This document shows positions 18,301 through 27,840 of a stretch of 59,036 nucleotides of DNA, in pieces. Below the pieces are notes generated by a model that was not told where the DNA came from, searched no databases, and saw nothing but the letters and a program-made list of their open reading frames with translations. Origin of the DNA: Gemmatimonadota bacterium (GTDB lineage Bacteria > Gemmatimonadota > Gemmatimonadetes > Gemmatimonadales > Gemmatimonadaceae). The position numbers and the translations under genes were made by a program. The stretch is taken from NCBI GenBank assembly GCA_947461225.1, contig CANHJV010000003.1:1-59036 (forward strand), in the 5' to 3' direction. Every line of letters starts with the position of its first letter. Within the stretch, counting starts at the first letter, position 1.

Positions 18301-19471
18301 GAAACGGTCCGCCCGACGCCACGAGGATCACGACCGCCGCCGCAATCCAGCGCGACGGTTTCTGAAACGACGTGCGCAGCACGAGCAACAGCACGGCCAG
18401 CGCCAGCGCGGCGGTCATCAGCAGCGCGGCCACATTCGACGTGAGCGGTCCACCCATGGCCGCGAAGTAACTCGCCGGATCAAACAACGACGACACGTTC
18501 GAGAGCGCGGTGAGCGGCGCCACCGCGATCGCGAGCACGGCCGCCGCCGCGGCCGCCACTCGCTGTCCCGTGCGCGCCGGTCGGCGCCACGCACCGATCA
18601 ACATGCCGAGCAGCGCGAGGCCGAGCGACAGATTGGTGCGAGCCCGCGCGCGCTGCAGCAAGGCCAGCTGCGTCTCGCCCTCCGAGAAATCGAGAGCCCG
18701 CACCCGCGCCAAGCGATTCGGCCCGTCAGGCACCACGACGACGGTCGACGAGCTCGCGACACTCGTCGAATCGGGGGACTCGATGATCGTGTGCGCCACA
18801 TCCACGCGACCGGAGAGCGTGCCCAGCAAGGGCTTGGCGAAGCGATCGGCGGGCGGCGCCGACGACACCAGCGCCACGGCCACGACCTCGACCCGTCCGT
18901 CGGCCGAGCGCGCGCGTGCCACGAGTGACGTATGGAACGCGCCGTCCACCAGGCGCACACCGACCGGTGCCCCAGCCATGACCGGCGTACGGGTCTGCCC
19001 CGCGCGCGCGATCAGCGTTCCATCGTGGAACACGAGCAGCGCCGACTCCACGCCCTGCTCCAACGGCACCGTGGCGACACCCAGGGAATCCAGCACGCGC
19101 TCCTCGGCCACGCGACGCAACGTCGACGCCACCTCGGTGAGGCGTGCCGCCACGCGCTGCGCCCGATCCTCTCGTTCGCCCGCCGACCACGTCGCCCAAT
19201 CCCGGCGAACCGAGAACAGTGTGGCCGTTTCACCGACCGCGACCGTGACCGTAATCGCGAGCAAAACGACCGTGACCGCCGGGATGCCTCGCGGACGCCG
19301 CAGCGTGGGGAGCATCCACCCCGCGGCGACGCTCGCGACGAGCGCGACGGCCAACGACGCCCACCCCGGCGCCTGTTGCCAGAGCGCGCAGGCGACGATG
19401 GCGGTGCTGGTTGCCGCGACCCATCCCAAAGGCCACGAATCGGCGCGCGCCGCGCGGGGTGTGGAGACCAT
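15395..19471 (-). CDS. Large membrane sensor histidine kinase, NtrY-like
   Basis: A 1358-residue protein, far longer than the usual 700-750 of NtrY. The N-terminal two thirds hold many membrane helices and two periplasmic stretches. Then come a HAMP-like linker (ARSLARPVGALREAA), a PAS-like domain (about 1040-1120), the HisKA H-box VAHEIKNPLTPIRLGVQHLL and the HATPase with LLNVLENARLA, DVNDDGTGIP and TSGSGLGLAISRRLI. The catalytic residues are intact. HEIKNPLTPI is typical of NtrY kinases, but no response regulator gene is adjacent. ATG 19471 is preferred over ATG 19501 because TATTGT lies 6 bases before it. A 12-bp unit (GGCCAGCGGCAG) is repeated about three times near 17410-17445, giving LALPLALPLA. 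Confidence 0.85.
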   Translation of the reverse strand: MVSTPRAARADSWPLGWVAATSTAIVACALWQQAPGWASLAVALVASVAAGWMLPTLRRPRGIPAVTVVLLAITVTVAVGETATLFSVRRDWATWSAGEREDRAQRVAARLTEVASTLRRVAEERVLDSLGVATVPLEQGVESALLVFHDGTLIARAGQTRTPVMAGAPVGVRLVDGAFHTSLVARARSADGRVEVVAVALVSSAPPADRFAKPLLGTLSGRVDVAHTIIESPDSTSVASSSTVVVVPDGPNRLARVRALDFSEGETQLALLQRARARTNLSLGLALLGMLIGAWRRPARTGQRVAAAAAAVLAIAVAPLTALSNVSSLFDPASYFAAMGGPLTSNVAALLMTAALALAVLLLVLRTSFQKPSRWIAAAVVILVASGGPFLLRDLARGIALPAAGAGFGLWIAWQLALALAGVSILLAGAAAGQAALGSRRGLPSSVAPLLALLTGVFAPMLWDAPGGWPAWYPALWVAAIGALAITRRGLAQVVAAAVVAGAGAATLTWGATVRARMALAQHDLERIEAVDENAYRLLERFAASMREETRPVRSTDALLRRYAASELALAGYPARLARWVPGNTTTPVSELSLAPVNDTIGAQAVIATMARVSGVVEIRAVGDGPTTLLVAAVPAPDSVVTTIAVPPRTRLLPLDPFAAFTGVTGARGTEAPYKLALALPLALPLAGDTIAHPLAWRRRGDAMHGDGVAGAGIDVRRVHVEVELRALDVLLPRGALLVVLDVIAVMLLWSATALADGALGRLLRLRRARWSRSYRVRLSGALLTFFIVPATLFAAWAWYRLQDDDRAARELLVRETLRVAAAEQEQRAVGTAPSSTGAPLFLYRDGQLVTASDSLIDALAPLGRLLPVSLGTGDYRTEDFGTDDVFTTRRIAVGDARTLVGFRHLAPSSPLVLATPARGDEFALDARREDLGILLLFATMLGALAALWSSGLAARSLARPVGALREAALAIAAGGRAPALGTAPATEFAPVYRAFGRMADDLAISRAALVAAQRRTEAVLQHVASGVLALRSASHGAVPGGDILIANPRADAMLGVSLGTSGVSLQSLPATLAPLVERSTAFLDATHDEEAFELMVLGRQMRARLTRLPSGAVLTLDDVTELASAQRVLAWGEMARQVAHEIKNPLTPIRLGVQHLLRAYRDKRGDFGDILDTNVSRVLAEIDHLDEIARAFSRYGTAPEDRTPAVPVDVAAVVHDVMALERMGEDGEREAGVRWNIDAPEPGAAQVIALAQRDELRDVLLNVLENARLADAGTVSVQVTGTATHVVIDVNDDGTGIPADVLPQVFEPHFSTRTSGSGLGLAISRRLIEGWGGTIGLTSIPGGGTTVRLTLRRATLR

Positions 19472-19538
19472 GGCCCCACAATACCCCGAGAACCCCACCA
19501 TGGCGAAGGGCCGCGCCTGGTCTGGTTATCTTTCCCCG

Positions 19539-20309
19539 ATGCCACCGTTTCGCCGATCCCGGCGTCTTTCGCCCCGCATGCTACCACTCGTCGCCGCGAT
19601 GCTCGCCGCCCCCCTGCTGGCGGCGCGGTGGCCGACGCCCGTGGGATCGACACAGCCCACGCAACCGCCGGCGCAACTCCGGCTCGACGTGGGCAGCTTT
19701 ACGCTCCTCGTGAATGGACAGCGCGCCGGACGCGAGCAGTTCTCGGTGCAGCGGGTGACGTCACAGGACGGCGGCACCCTCGAAGTCCGATCGGAATCGG
19801 CCCTCGGCGACCGACGCGTCGCCATGCGACTCGAGACGGATTCCGCCGGTACGCCCGTCCGGTATTCCGTCGAGGAGCGGCGCGGTGCCGACGTCACGCT
19901 GCGACTCGGTGGCCAGCGTGTCCGCGGCCGTTTCGCGACGCTGGCCCGCAGCTCGACCGGCGAGGCGGCGCGCGAGTATCTGCTGCGTCCCGGTGCCGTC
20001 GTCATCGAGGACGACGGGATCGTGCAGTACGCCGTGCTCCTGCGCGACCGCACACTGGGCGAAGGCGCCGGGATCACGCTCCCCAGCCTCACCCCGATCG
20101 CCAATGCCCAAGGCGCCGTTCGTCTCGTGCTCGAAACCAGTGCCGACACCATCGTCGTCGCCGGTGCGCGCCGAGCCGCGCGCCGGTGGCGCGTAACGGC
20201 CAGCAGTGGGGACCCCCGGCTCGTGTGGGCGGACCTCGAGGGTCGGCTGCTCCGCCTCACCATCCCCGCCCGTAACCTCGAGGCCCTCCGCGACGACGTC
20301 CCCCGATGA
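19539..20309 (+). CDS. Exported protein of unknown function
   Basis: A 256-residue protein with a signal peptide (RMLPLVAAMLAAPLLAARWP). The mature part is predicted to be beta-rich (LRLDVGSFTLLVNGQRAGREQF, VRYSVEERRGADVTLRLGG) and recalls small outer-membrane or periplasmic beta proteins, but I do not recognise a family. The ATG at 19539 has TATCTT 6 bases before it; the track start at 18510 is antisense to the histidine kinase and is rejected. It is divergent from the kinase gene (67 bases between starts) and lies 116 bases before the TolC-like gene, so it may belong to the export operon. Confidence 0.7.
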   Translation: MPPFRRSRRLSPRMLPLVAAMLAAPLLAARWPTPVGSTQPTQPPAQLRLDVGSFTLLVNGQRAGREQFSVQRVTSQDGGTLEVRSESALGDRRVAMRLETDSAGTPVRYSVEERRGADVTLRLGGQRVRGRFATLARSSTGEAAREYLLRPGAVVIEDDGIVQYAVLLRDRTLGEGAGITLPSLTPIANAQGAVRLVLETSADTIVVAGARRAARRWRVTASSGDPRLVWADLEGRLLRLTIPARNLEALRDDVPR

Positions 20310-20425
20310 GGTGCGCAATGCACGCGGTCGGCGTACGTCCGGACTCACGGGTCTCATTGAATGAAACCATAACGCCTCGGGGTGCGTACACCCCTAAGAC
20401 TTTGTCCTCTACCCGCTTCGTCCCC

Positions 20426-21913
20426 ATGAGAATTCACGCTTTCGCGCTCGCGCTCGGTCTGGCCGTGGTCGGCACCGGTCCGACGCTTTCCTTTGCGCAG
20501 CCCGCCCCTGCTCCGGGGGCTACGATCACGCTCACGGACGCCTTGGCGCTCGCGCGGCGGAACAATCCCGCGCTCCAGAGCTCAACGAATGCCCGCCGCA
20601 CGGCAGCGGCGGCGGTTCGCTCCGCCAAAGGTGCGTTCCTCCCCAGTGTGAATTCGAGCATGGGCGGTGGCTACCGCGAAGGACGTCAGACCTTTTTTCA
20701 GGGTCAGGCCTTCGGTTCAACCAACGATCAGCTCTCGACCGATGCCTCGGTGAACGCCAGCTTGCAGCTGTCGCTCGCGACCCTCAATGACAAGCGCGCC
20801 GCGCAGGCCAACCAGAATGCGACCGAGGCGGACATCGCCACCGCCGAACAGCGCGTGCGGAACGAGGTCACCAACCAGTACCTCACCGCGCTACAGGCGC
20901 AGGCCCGCGCGTCGCTGCAGGACACGTTGCAGGCGACCACGCAGACGCAGCTCCAGTTGGCCCGTGCGCGGCTTCAGGTCGGCTCCGGGACGCAGCTCGA
21001 CGTGCAGCGCGCAGAAGTGGCCGATGGGCAGCAGCGCGTCGCGTCGCTGAACACGCGGAATCAGGCCGCCATCGAAATCGTCCGGCTGTTTCAGGCGATC
21101 GGGATCGAGGCGACGCCCAACGCCAAGCTCGACGCCAACCTCGCGGCCCCGCCGACCATCGAGCTGTCGGCCATTCTCGAGATGGCTCGCCGAACCAACC
21201 CGGCGCTGGGCTCCTTCCGTGCCCGTGAAGAGTCGGCCCGCCGTTCGCAGGCGTCGGCCCGCAGTGCCTACTTCCCGACCTTGTCGCTGCAGGCCGGTGT
21301 CTCAGCCTTCACGAATCGCTTCACCAACACGGGACTCCTGATCAGCCAGAGTCAGGCCAGCACACTCAGCGCCCAGGCGTCGTGCATCCGCACGGAAGAA
21401 GTGCGCGATCGCCTCGGCCTGCCCAACCGGCTCAACCAGTGCAACGCGCTCGTCTTTTCGCCGGCACAGGAAGACGCCATTCGCGCCAACCAGAGCAAGT
21501 ATCCGTTGGACTTCACGCGCAATCCGTACTCACTGTCGGCGTCGTTTTCCCTGCCGATCTTCAACGGCTGGCGTCGTGAGCAGCAGATCGAACAGGCCAG
21601 TGTGCAGCGCCGCAACGCCGAGAATGATGTGCGGGGGCAGGAGCTGCGTGTCACGGCCGATGTCACGTCGGCGTACCTGTCACTCAGCACCGCGCAGCAA
21701 ACCGTGGCGTTGCAGGAGCAGAACGTGCGCACGGCCCGCACCGCCCTCTCGCTGGCGCAAGAGCGCTATCGCGTCGGTGCCATCAGCATCGTCGACCTCG
21801 TCCAGGCCCGTGGCGACTACGAGCGCGCCGAGACCGACCGCATCACCGCGGTCTACGATGTACAACGGGCATTCGCGGCGCTGGAAAACGCCGTCGGCCG
21901 ACCCATCCGCTAA
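20426..21913 (+). CDS. TolC-family outer membrane efflux protein
   Basis: A 495-residue protein with a signal peptide (FALALGLAVVGTGPTLSFAQP) and two OEP repeats: ITLTDALALARRNNPALQSS in the first and LSAILEMARRTNPALGSFRA in the second, each followed by long helices and outer-membrane strands. It ends with the usual YDVQRAFAALENAVGRP. It should form the outer-membrane channel of the tripartite system encoded downstream. The ATG at 20426 precedes the signal peptide; the upstream starts in the track are not needed. The adaptor gene starts 12 bases after the stop. Confidence 0.92.
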   Translation: MRIHAFALALGLAVVGTGPTLSFAQPAPAPGATITLTDALALARRNNPALQSSTNARRTAAAAVRSAKGAFLPSVNSSMGGGYREGRQTFFQGQAFGSTNDQLSTDASVNASLQLSLATLNDKRAAQANQNATEADIATAEQRVRNEVTNQYLTALQAQARASLQDTLQATTQTQLQLARARLQVGSGTQLDVQRAEVADGQQRVASLNTRNQAAIEIVRLFQAIGIEATPNAKLDANLAAPPTIELSAILEMARRTNPALGSFRAREESARRSQASARSAYFPTLSLQAGVSAFTNRFTNTGLLISQSQASTLSAQASCIRTEEVRDRLGLPNRLNQCNALVFSPAQEDAIRANQSKYPLDFTRNPYSLSASFSLPIFNGWRREQQIEQASVQRRNAENDVRGQELRVTADVTSAYLSLSTAQQTVALQEQNVRTARTALSLAQERYRVGAISIVDLVQARGDYERAETDRITAVYDVQRAFAALENAVGRPIR

Positions 21914-21925
21914 CAGAGACCAGTC

Positions 21926-23212
21926 ATGACGAAAGGCGTAAAGTTCGGGATCGGCGGCACAGTAGTTATCGCCGTTGCCGCCCTTGCAGTAATCAGCGCG
22001 AAGAAGAACAGCACGAAGCCGGTGGAAGTGCGTACCGAAGCCGTGGAGGCTCGTGACCTCGTGGCCTCCGTCACGGCCAGCGGACAGATTCAGCCGCGAA
22101 CCAAGGTCGACGTGTCGGCCGACGTGACGGGCAAGATCGTGCGCCTCTCCGTGAAGGAAGGCGATGTCGTGAAGAAGGGGCAGTTCCTGCTGCAGATTGA
22201 CCCCGAACAGGTCACCGCTGCCTTGCAGCGCTCCGAGGCGTTTCTGGCGTCGTCCCGCGCGCAGGCCGCGCAGTCGCGTGCCAGCCTGCTGCAAGCCCAG
22301 CGTAACTACGAGCGTTCGCTCAAGATCAAGCAGCAGTCGCCGGAACTCGTCAGCGACGAGCAGCTCGAGCAGCTCAAGACGCAGGCCGACGTGAACAAGG
22401 AATTGGCGGCGGCCGCCAGCTTCAGCGTGGATCAGGCCGTGGCCTCGGTGCGCGACGCACGTCAGGCGCTCAACCGCACCACGATCATCGCCCCCATGAG
22501 CGGCAAGATCACCCGCCTCAACGTGGAAGAAGGCGAAACGGCGATCATGGGTACGCTAAACAAGGACGCGGCGACACTCATGACGATCAGCGACATGAGC
22601 GTGCTCGAAACCAAGGTGAAGGTCGACGAAACCGATGTCGCGCGCATCAGCGTCGGCGACTCGGCGCTCATCCAGATCGACGCCTTCCCCGACACCACGT
22701 TCGTGGGACGCGTTGTCGAAATCTCGAACAGCTCCGTCACGAAGTCGGCTGCCGCGAACACCGGCGATCAGGCGATCGATTACGAAGTGCGCGTCGAACT
22801 CGTGAACCCGCCGCAGGACACCCGCCCCGACTTCTCGGCCACCGCCAAGATCGTCACGGCGTCGCGGGTCAAGGTGCTCAGCATTCCGATCATCGCGCTC
22901 ACGGTTCGTGAGAATGAAGACATCCCGAACGGAGACTCGGCCGTCACGGTGGGGCGCCAGCCAACCAAGGAAGTCGGCAAGCGCGACGTGGAAGGCGTCT
23001 TCGTCGTGGGGACCGATAACAAGGTGAGCTTCCGCCCCGTAAAGGTCGGGATCGCCGGCGAGCGTCATTTTGAAGTGCTCGACGGCCTGAAGAGCGGCGA
23101 GACCATCGTGGCCGGCACGTATCAGGCGATTCGCGAGCTCAAGGACGGCGCCCTGATCAAGACGGCGAAGGTCGAAGACAAGAAAACACCGGCAGCCGGC
23201 AAGAAGCCGTGA
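21926..23212 (+). CDS. MacA/HlyD-family periplasmic adaptor subunit
   Basis: A 428-residue membrane-fusion protein. It has one N-terminal membrane anchor ([19 protein letters not shown]), a lipoyl/barrel-sandwich half ([21 protein letters not shown]), a coiled-coil hairpin (about 95-180), the second lipoyl half ([21 protein letters not shown]), a beta-barrel and a membrane-proximal domain. The layout fits MacA-type adaptors of MacAB-TolC pumps. It should link the MacB-like permeases to the TolC-like channel. Its stop overlaps the GTG start of the ATPase gene. Confidence 0.92.
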   Translation: MTKGVKFGIGGTVVIAVAALAVISAKKNSTKPVEVRTEAVEARDLVASVTASGQIQPRTKVDVSADVTGKIVRLSVKEGDVVKKGQFLLQIDPEQVTAALQRSEAFLASSRAQAAQSRASLLQAQRNYERSLKIKQQSPELVSDEQLEQLKTQADVNKELAAAASFSVDQAVASVRDARQALNRTTIIAPMSGKITRLNVEEGETAIMGTLNKDAATLMTISDMSVLETKVKVDETDVARISVGDSALIQIDAFPDTTFVGRVVEISNSSVTKSAAANTGDQAIDYEVRVELVNPPQDTRPDFSATAKIVTASRVKVLSIPIIALTVRENEDIPNGDSAVTVGRQPTKEVGKRDVEGVFVVGTDNKVSFRPVKVGIAGERHFEVLDGLKSGETIVAGTYQAIRELKDGALIKTAKVEDKKTPAAGKKP

Positions 23213-24015
23213 GCCGCACACTCGACGAGATCGGACTCAGCACCACCGGGGAGCGCCAGGCGGTCACGACTGCCGCCGGCGCCGCTCCGGGACAGGACTG
23301 GGTCATCGTGACGCGACAGCTCAAGCGACAGTACGATATGGGTGGCGAAATCGTCCGCGCCCTCCGCGGCGTCGATCTCGCCATCCGCCGCAACGAGTAC
23401 GTGGCGATCATGGGGCCGTCGGGATCCGGAAAGTCGACGCTCATGAATCTCATCGGCTGCCTCGACACACCAAACGAAGGCGAGTACTGGCTGAACGGCA
23501 TGCTGGTCAGCACGATGTCCGACGATGCGCTCGCCCGCGTGCGCAACAAGGAAATCGGATTCGTCTTCCAGACGTTCAACCTCCTGCCCCGCGCCTCGGC
23601 GCTGCAGAATGTTGAACTCCCGCTCGTGTACGCCGGCATCTCGGCCGACGAACGGAAGAAGCGCGCCACCGAAGCACTGGAGCGTGTGCAGCTCGGCCAG
23701 CGCATGCATCACCGGCCGAACGAACTTTCCGGTGGTCAGCGCCAGCGTGTCGCCATCGCGCGCGCGCTCGTGAATCGTCCGTCCATTCTGCTTGCCGACG
23801 AACCGACGGGTAACCTCGACTCGCAGACCTCGGAAGAAATCATGCGCGTGTTCGAAGAGCTCGCCGCGCAGGGGCAGACCGTCGTCATGGTCACCCACGA
23901 ACCGGATATCGCCGTGCACGCCAAGCGCGTCATCGTGCTGCGTGACGGCGTCATCTCGAGCGACGAAACACGTGCGCAGTATGCGCTCAAGGTCTCGGGC
24001 GAGCGCGTACACTGA
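23209..24015 (+). CDS. MacB/LolD-type ABC transporter ATPase
   Basis: A 268-residue ATP-binding protein with Walker A (GPSGSGKST), Q-loop ([21 protein letters not shown]), signature ([15 protein letters not shown]), Walker B ([13 protein letters not shown]) and H-loop (VMVTHEPDI). The pattern is that of the MacB/LolD/FtsE group that works with FtsX-like permeases. It starts with GTG at 23209 overlapping the adaptor stop. It is the only ATPase gene for the four permease genes that follow, so it probably serves all of them. Confidence 0.93.
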   Translation: MSRTLDEIGLSTTGERQAVTTAAGAAPGQDWVIVTRQLKRQYDMGGEIVRALRGVDLAIRRNEYVAIMGPSGSGKSTLMNLIGCLDTPNEGEYWLNGMLVSTMSDDALARVRNKEIGFVFQTFNLLPRASALQNVELPLVYAGISADERKKRATEALERVQLGQRMHHRPNELSGGQRQRVAIARALVNRPSILLADEPTGNLDSQTSEEIMRVFEELAAQGQTVVMVTHEPDIAVHAKRVIVLRDGVISSDETRAQYALKVSGERVH

Positions 24016-24059
24016 GCGGTTCGGTACAATCCGGTCGGTACTCACCGGCCGGACCTGCA

Positions 24060-25322
24060 GTGGCTGTCATTCAAACCAACGTGAAAACACGAGACGCGAT
24101 CGGTCTGGCACTGACCCAGATTCGAGTTCAGAAACTCAAGAGCGCCTTCACCCTGCTTGGGGTGACCATTGGCGTCATGTTCCTCATCGCCGTGGTCTCC
24201 ATCGTTGAAGGGATGGGGCGCTACGTCGAAGAAGATTTTGCCGCACGACTGATCGGCAGCAACACCTTTACGCTGCGGCGATTCAGCAATGTCGGCCCCG
24301 GGGGGAATCGCGGCTTTGACGCCCGTTCTGCGCAGCGACGACCGCTGATCAGAATGCCGGACGTCGAGGCCGTTCGTGCGGCGATTCCTGCCACGATGAA
24401 GTCCAGCATCGCGAGCGAGACGTTCAAGTACGCGTCGGCGCCGGGTGCCCGACCGCGCCAAGTGCAGGCCGTCGCCACGGATGCGAACTATTTCGACATC
24501 AAGAATTTCCCGGTCACGGTTGGGCGGGCGTTCACGGATCAGGAAGTTCGCGCCGGCGCGCGTGTGATCGTGATCGGCACGGAAGTCGCCGAACACTTTT
24601 TCCCGGGGCTCAATCCAGAAGGACGGCAGCTGCGTGTCTCGGGCGTCCCGTTCACGGTGATCGGTGTCATCGAGAAGCAGGGATCGGTATTCGGATTCTC
24701 ACTCGACCGGAATGCCATCGCGCCATACACGTCACCCATGGGGCGCATCATCCGCCCGCTTCGCGACGTGTCGTCGCTGATCGTGCAGGTCCCGACCCAA
24801 GCGGATCTGCCCGACGGCATGGAAGCGGCGCGCGGCGCCCTCCGCGCGCTTCGCGGTCTTCGTGCGGGAGAGCCGGACGACTTCGGTCTCATCACGCAGG
24901 ACGCCGCGTTTGGCTTCATCAAGCAACTCAAAGGGCGTCTCGTGCTGTTCGGCACCGCACTGCCCGCCATCAGTCTCGTGGTTGGTGCCATGGTGATCAT
25001 GAACATCATGCTAGTGGCCGTGGCTGAACGCACGCGTGAAATCGGTGTGCGGAAGGCACTTGGCGCCAAGCGTGCGGACATCATGTCGCAGTTCCTCGTT
25101 GAGGCAGCGACACTCAGCACGATCGGCGCCGCCATCGGCATTGGCTTGGGGATCGGACTCGCCGAAATCATCGCCGCCCTCACGCCGCTTCCCGCCGCCG
25201 TGGCACCGTGGTCTATCGCCGCAGCGCTCGTGACCGGAGCGGGCGTCGGGATTGCCGCCGGCCTGTATCCGGCCAGTCGCGCGTCGCGACTGGACCCCAT
25301 CACCGCGCTGCGCCAGGACTGA
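24060..25322 (+). CDS. MacB-like FtsX-domain ABC permease 1
   Basis: A 420-residue permease: N-terminal membrane helix (FTLLGVTIGVMFLIAVVSIVEG), large periplasmic MacB core domain (about 60-280), and three C-terminal helices of the FtsX domain (LVVGAMVIMNIMLVAVAERT, then EIGVRKALGAKRADIMSQF). GTG start at 24060. It is the first of four related permeases in tandem; 4 bases separate it from the next. Confidence 0.9.
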   Translation: MAVIQTNVKTRDAIGLALTQIRVQKLKSAFTLLGVTIGVMFLIAVVSIVEGMGRYVEEDFAARLIGSNTFTLRRFSNVGPGGNRGFDARSAQRRPLIRMPDVEAVRAAIPATMKSSIASETFKYASAPGARPRQVQAVATDANYFDIKNFPVTVGRAFTDQEVRAGARVIVIGTEVAEHFFPGLNPEGRQLRVSGVPFTVIGVIEKQGSVFGFSLDRNAIAPYTSPMGRIIRPLRDVSSLIVQVPTQADLPDGMEAARGALRALRGLRAGEPDDFGLITQDAAFGFIKQLKGRLVLFGTALPAISLVVGAMVIMNIMLVAVAERTREIGVRKALGAKRADIMSQFLVEAATLSTIGAAIGIGLGIGLAEIIAALTPLPAAVAPWSIAAALVTGAGVGIAAGLYPASRASRLDPITALRQD

Positions 25323-25326
25323 TCAT

Positions 25327-26583
25327 ATGAATCGATTCTTACTGGTCTTCGAAGGCGTCGGGATGGCACTGGAGTCCATCCGCTCGAACAAAGTGCGCGC
25401 CGCCCTGACCATCGCCGGTGTGGCGATCGGCGTATTCGTCGTCGTCGCCATGGGCGCCGTCGTGAATGGGATCCGCGCCTCGTTCCAGCAGGACCTCGAA
25501 CAAATCGGCGCCACCACCTTCATCGTGCAGCGTCGGAGCTCGGGGATCAGCGGCTGCGATGGCACCGATGAGAAGTGTCCGGATCGTAGCAACCCCCCGA
25601 TTTCGTTTGCCGAGTGGGAGATGATCAAGCGCATCCCCGGCGTGGAGAATGTGATCGGCGTGCTTGGTGGCCAGGGCAACTTCGCGTATCGCAACAGCCG
25701 CGTGGACAACGTGGGCTATGACGCCTACAGCGTGGAATGGCCGTCCGTCGATGCCTCCGACATTTTTCCGGGGCGCAACTTTACGCGGACGGAGTACGAC
25801 GCCGGGCAGCCGGTGGTGCTCGTCAATGACACGCTCAAGGCGCAATTGTTCGGCGACTCGGAAGCGATCGGCAAGCAGATCATGATCAGCGGTCGGCAGT
25901 TCACCGTGATCGGCATCTACGCACCCAAAGCCGGTTTCTTGAAATCGTTGGAGGGGAAAGGCCCTGACACCCCCCGGGCAATCATTCCCATTCAGGCGGC
26001 GGTGCGCACGCTCGATGCGTCGCGCAACAGCCTGAGCCTGATGGTGCGTCCGTCGAAGACGGTGACGCAGGGCGAGGTCATGGACGAGGTGCTGGCGTCC
26101 ATGCGCGCACGCCGTGGCCTCCGTCCCGGCGACCGCGCCACGTTCTATCTGGTCGAGCAGGATCGCTTGATGGACACCTTCAACCAACTGTTCGGCGCCA
26201 TCTTTGCCGTCGGCCTGGCGCTGTCGGCCGTCGCCCTACTCGTGGGCGGTGTGGGTGTCGTGGCGATCATGATGATCTCGGTGACCGAGCGCACGCGCGA
26301 AATCGGCGTCCGCAAGGCCCTCGGTGCCACGTCGGGCACGATTCGCTGGCAGTTCCTGGTTGAAGCCTCGACCATGACCAGCATCGGCGCATTCGTCGGA
26401 CTCGCCCTCGGTGCGCTGCTCGCGTGGGTCATTCGGACGAATACCACGATCCCCGCCACGCTCCCCGGCAGTATCGTGGCAACCGCCCTGATCGCCAGCG
26501 CGGTCACCGGCGTGGCCTTCGGCATGCTCCCCGCCATGCGCGCATCGAGGCTCGATCCGGTGGAGGCGCTCCGGCACGAGTAG
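25327..26583 (+). CDS. MacB-like FtsX-domain ABC permease 2
   Basis: A 418-residue permease with the same layout as its neighbours: VRAALTIAGVAIGVFVVVAMGAV in the first helix and EIGVRKALGATSGTIRWQFLVE in the FtsX domain. The periplasmic domain holds two cysteines close together (ISGCDGTDEKCPDRS), which are not present in permease 1 and could form a disulfide. ATG 25327 is used; the track start at 25252 lies inside permease 1. Confidence 0.9.
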   Translation: MNRFLLVFEGVGMALESIRSNKVRAALTIAGVAIGVFVVVAMGAVVNGIRASFQQDLEQIGATTFIVQRRSSGISGCDGTDEKCPDRSNPPISFAEWEMIKRIPGVENVIGVLGGQGNFAYRNSRVDNVGYDAYSVEWPSVDASDIFPGRNFTRTEYDAGQPVVLVNDTLKAQLFGDSEAIGKQIMISGRQFTVIGIYAPKAGFLKSLEGKGPDTPRAIIPIQAAVRTLDASRNSLSLMVRPSKTVTQGEVMDEVLASMRARRGLRPGDRATFYLVEQDRLMDTFNQLFGAIFAVGLALSAVALLVGGVGVVAIMMISVTERTREIGVRKALGATSGTIRWQFLVEASTMTSIGAFVGLALGALLAWVIRTNTTIPATLPGSIVATALIASAVTGVAFGMLPAMRASRLDPVEALRHE

Positions 26584-26592
26584 GACGGCACC

Positions 26593-27837
26593 ATGCGTTT
26601 CTCCGACATCATCCGCCTCTCGCTGGTACAGCTCCGCGTGAACCCCATGAGAACGGCGTTCACGCTGCTGGGGATCGTGGTGTCGGTCGGCTTTCTCGTG
26701 GTGGTCGTGGCGATCATCCAGGGGATGAACGCCTACGTGAAGGAAAACATTGCCGACGCCATGATCGGCATGAACACCTTCCAGGTGCGACGGCTGCCCA
26801 TCAGCCTTGGCCTGTTTACCGACGACCAGTTTCGCCTGCTGCAGCGTCGGCCGCGCGTCGATGAGCGTGATGCCGACGCGGTTCGCGAGGCACTCCCCAA
26901 CGCACAGGCGATCGCGCTGCAAAGCGGCTGGCCCACGCCGCAAGCCGATGTCGTGTGGCGCGACCGCACCCTCGGCAGCGTGCTGATCTTCGGCGTGACG
27001 GCGGGATATCAGGTCGTCCAGGATTATCGGTTCACCGAGGGACGACCGCTAACCGACATCGATGTACGCGAACGGCGCAACGTGATCGTGGTGGGCGCTG
27101 ACGTGGCGCAGAAGCTCTTTCAGGGGGCGTCGGCCATCGACAAAGATGTGCGAGTGATGGGGCAGCGCTACACGATCGTCGGCGTGGTGGCGCGGAAAGG
27201 CCGCGTGTTGGGTCAATCGTTCGACGGCTTTGCCTTGATGCCCATCTCGGCCTTCGAAGCGACCTACGGACGACGTCAGAACACCACGATCTCGATCAAG
27301 ATGCGCGAGGCGGCCGAGGTCGGACCCGCCATGGCCAAGGCGCAGGAAGCCATGCGCCTCGCGCGACGACTGCGACCGTCGGATCGCGACAACTTCGATG
27401 TCGGGACCGCCGAGGCGCTGGTCGATTTCTGGAAGCAGCTCACCAGGGTACTGTTTGCGGTCGTGCCGGCCGTCGTGGCAATTGGCGTGCTCGTGGGGGG
27501 CATCGTGATCATGAACATCATGCTCATGGGCGTCACGGAGCGCACACACGAAATCGGCCTGCGGAAAGCGGTGGGCGCCACGTCGGCGGACGTACGACGT
27601 CAGTTCCTCGCCGAAGCGGTCGCACTGGCCACGTGTGGTGGCCTGCTCGGCGTGGCGGCAGGATGGGGACTGGCCGCGGCCGTGGCCGCGTTCTCTCCCC
27701 TGCCGGCCCGGGTGTCGCTCTGGAGCGTCGCCCTCGCGCTGACGCTTGGCGCGGGGATCGGCGTGCTGTTCGGCGTATATCCCGCCTCGCGCGCAGCCAA
27801 GCTCGATCCGATCACCGCGATGCGCGCGGAGACCTAA
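26593..27837 (+). CDS. MacB-like FtsX-domain ABC permease 3
   Basis: A 414-residue permease. First helix FTLLGIVVSVGFLVVVVAIIQG, periplasmic core, then the FtsX domain with VGGIVIMNIMLMGVTERTHE and IGLRKAVGATSADVRRQFLAE. The periplasmic domain differs clearly from permeases 1, 2 and 4, so this is not a recent duplicate. It lies 9 bases after permease 2 and ends 3 bases before permease 4. Confidence 0.9.
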   Translation: MRFSDIIRLSLVQLRVNPMRTAFTLLGIVVSVGFLVVVVAIIQGMNAYVKENIADAMIGMNTFQVRRLPISLGLFTDDQFRLLQRRPRVDERDADAVREALPNAQAIALQSGWPTPQADVVWRDRTLGSVLIFGVTAGYQVVQDYRFTEGRPLTDIDVRERRNVIVVGADVAQKLFQGASAIDKDVRVMGQRYTIVGVVARKGRVLGQSFDGFALMPISAFEATYGRRQNTTISIKMREAAEVGPAMAKAQEAMRLARRLRPSDRDNFDVGTAEALVDFWKQLTRVLFAVVPAVVAIGVLVGGIVIMNIMLMGVTERTHEIGLRKAVGATSADVRRQFLAEAVALATCGGLLGVAAGWGLAAAVAAFSPLPARVSLWSVALALTLGAGIGVLFGVYPASRAAKLDPITAMRAET

Positions 27838-27840
27838 GTC

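Noticed and set aside
18510-19538. Upstream part of the 599-aa plus-strand ORF
   Set aside because: Antisense to the histidine kinase; the real gene starts at 19539 with a signal peptide.
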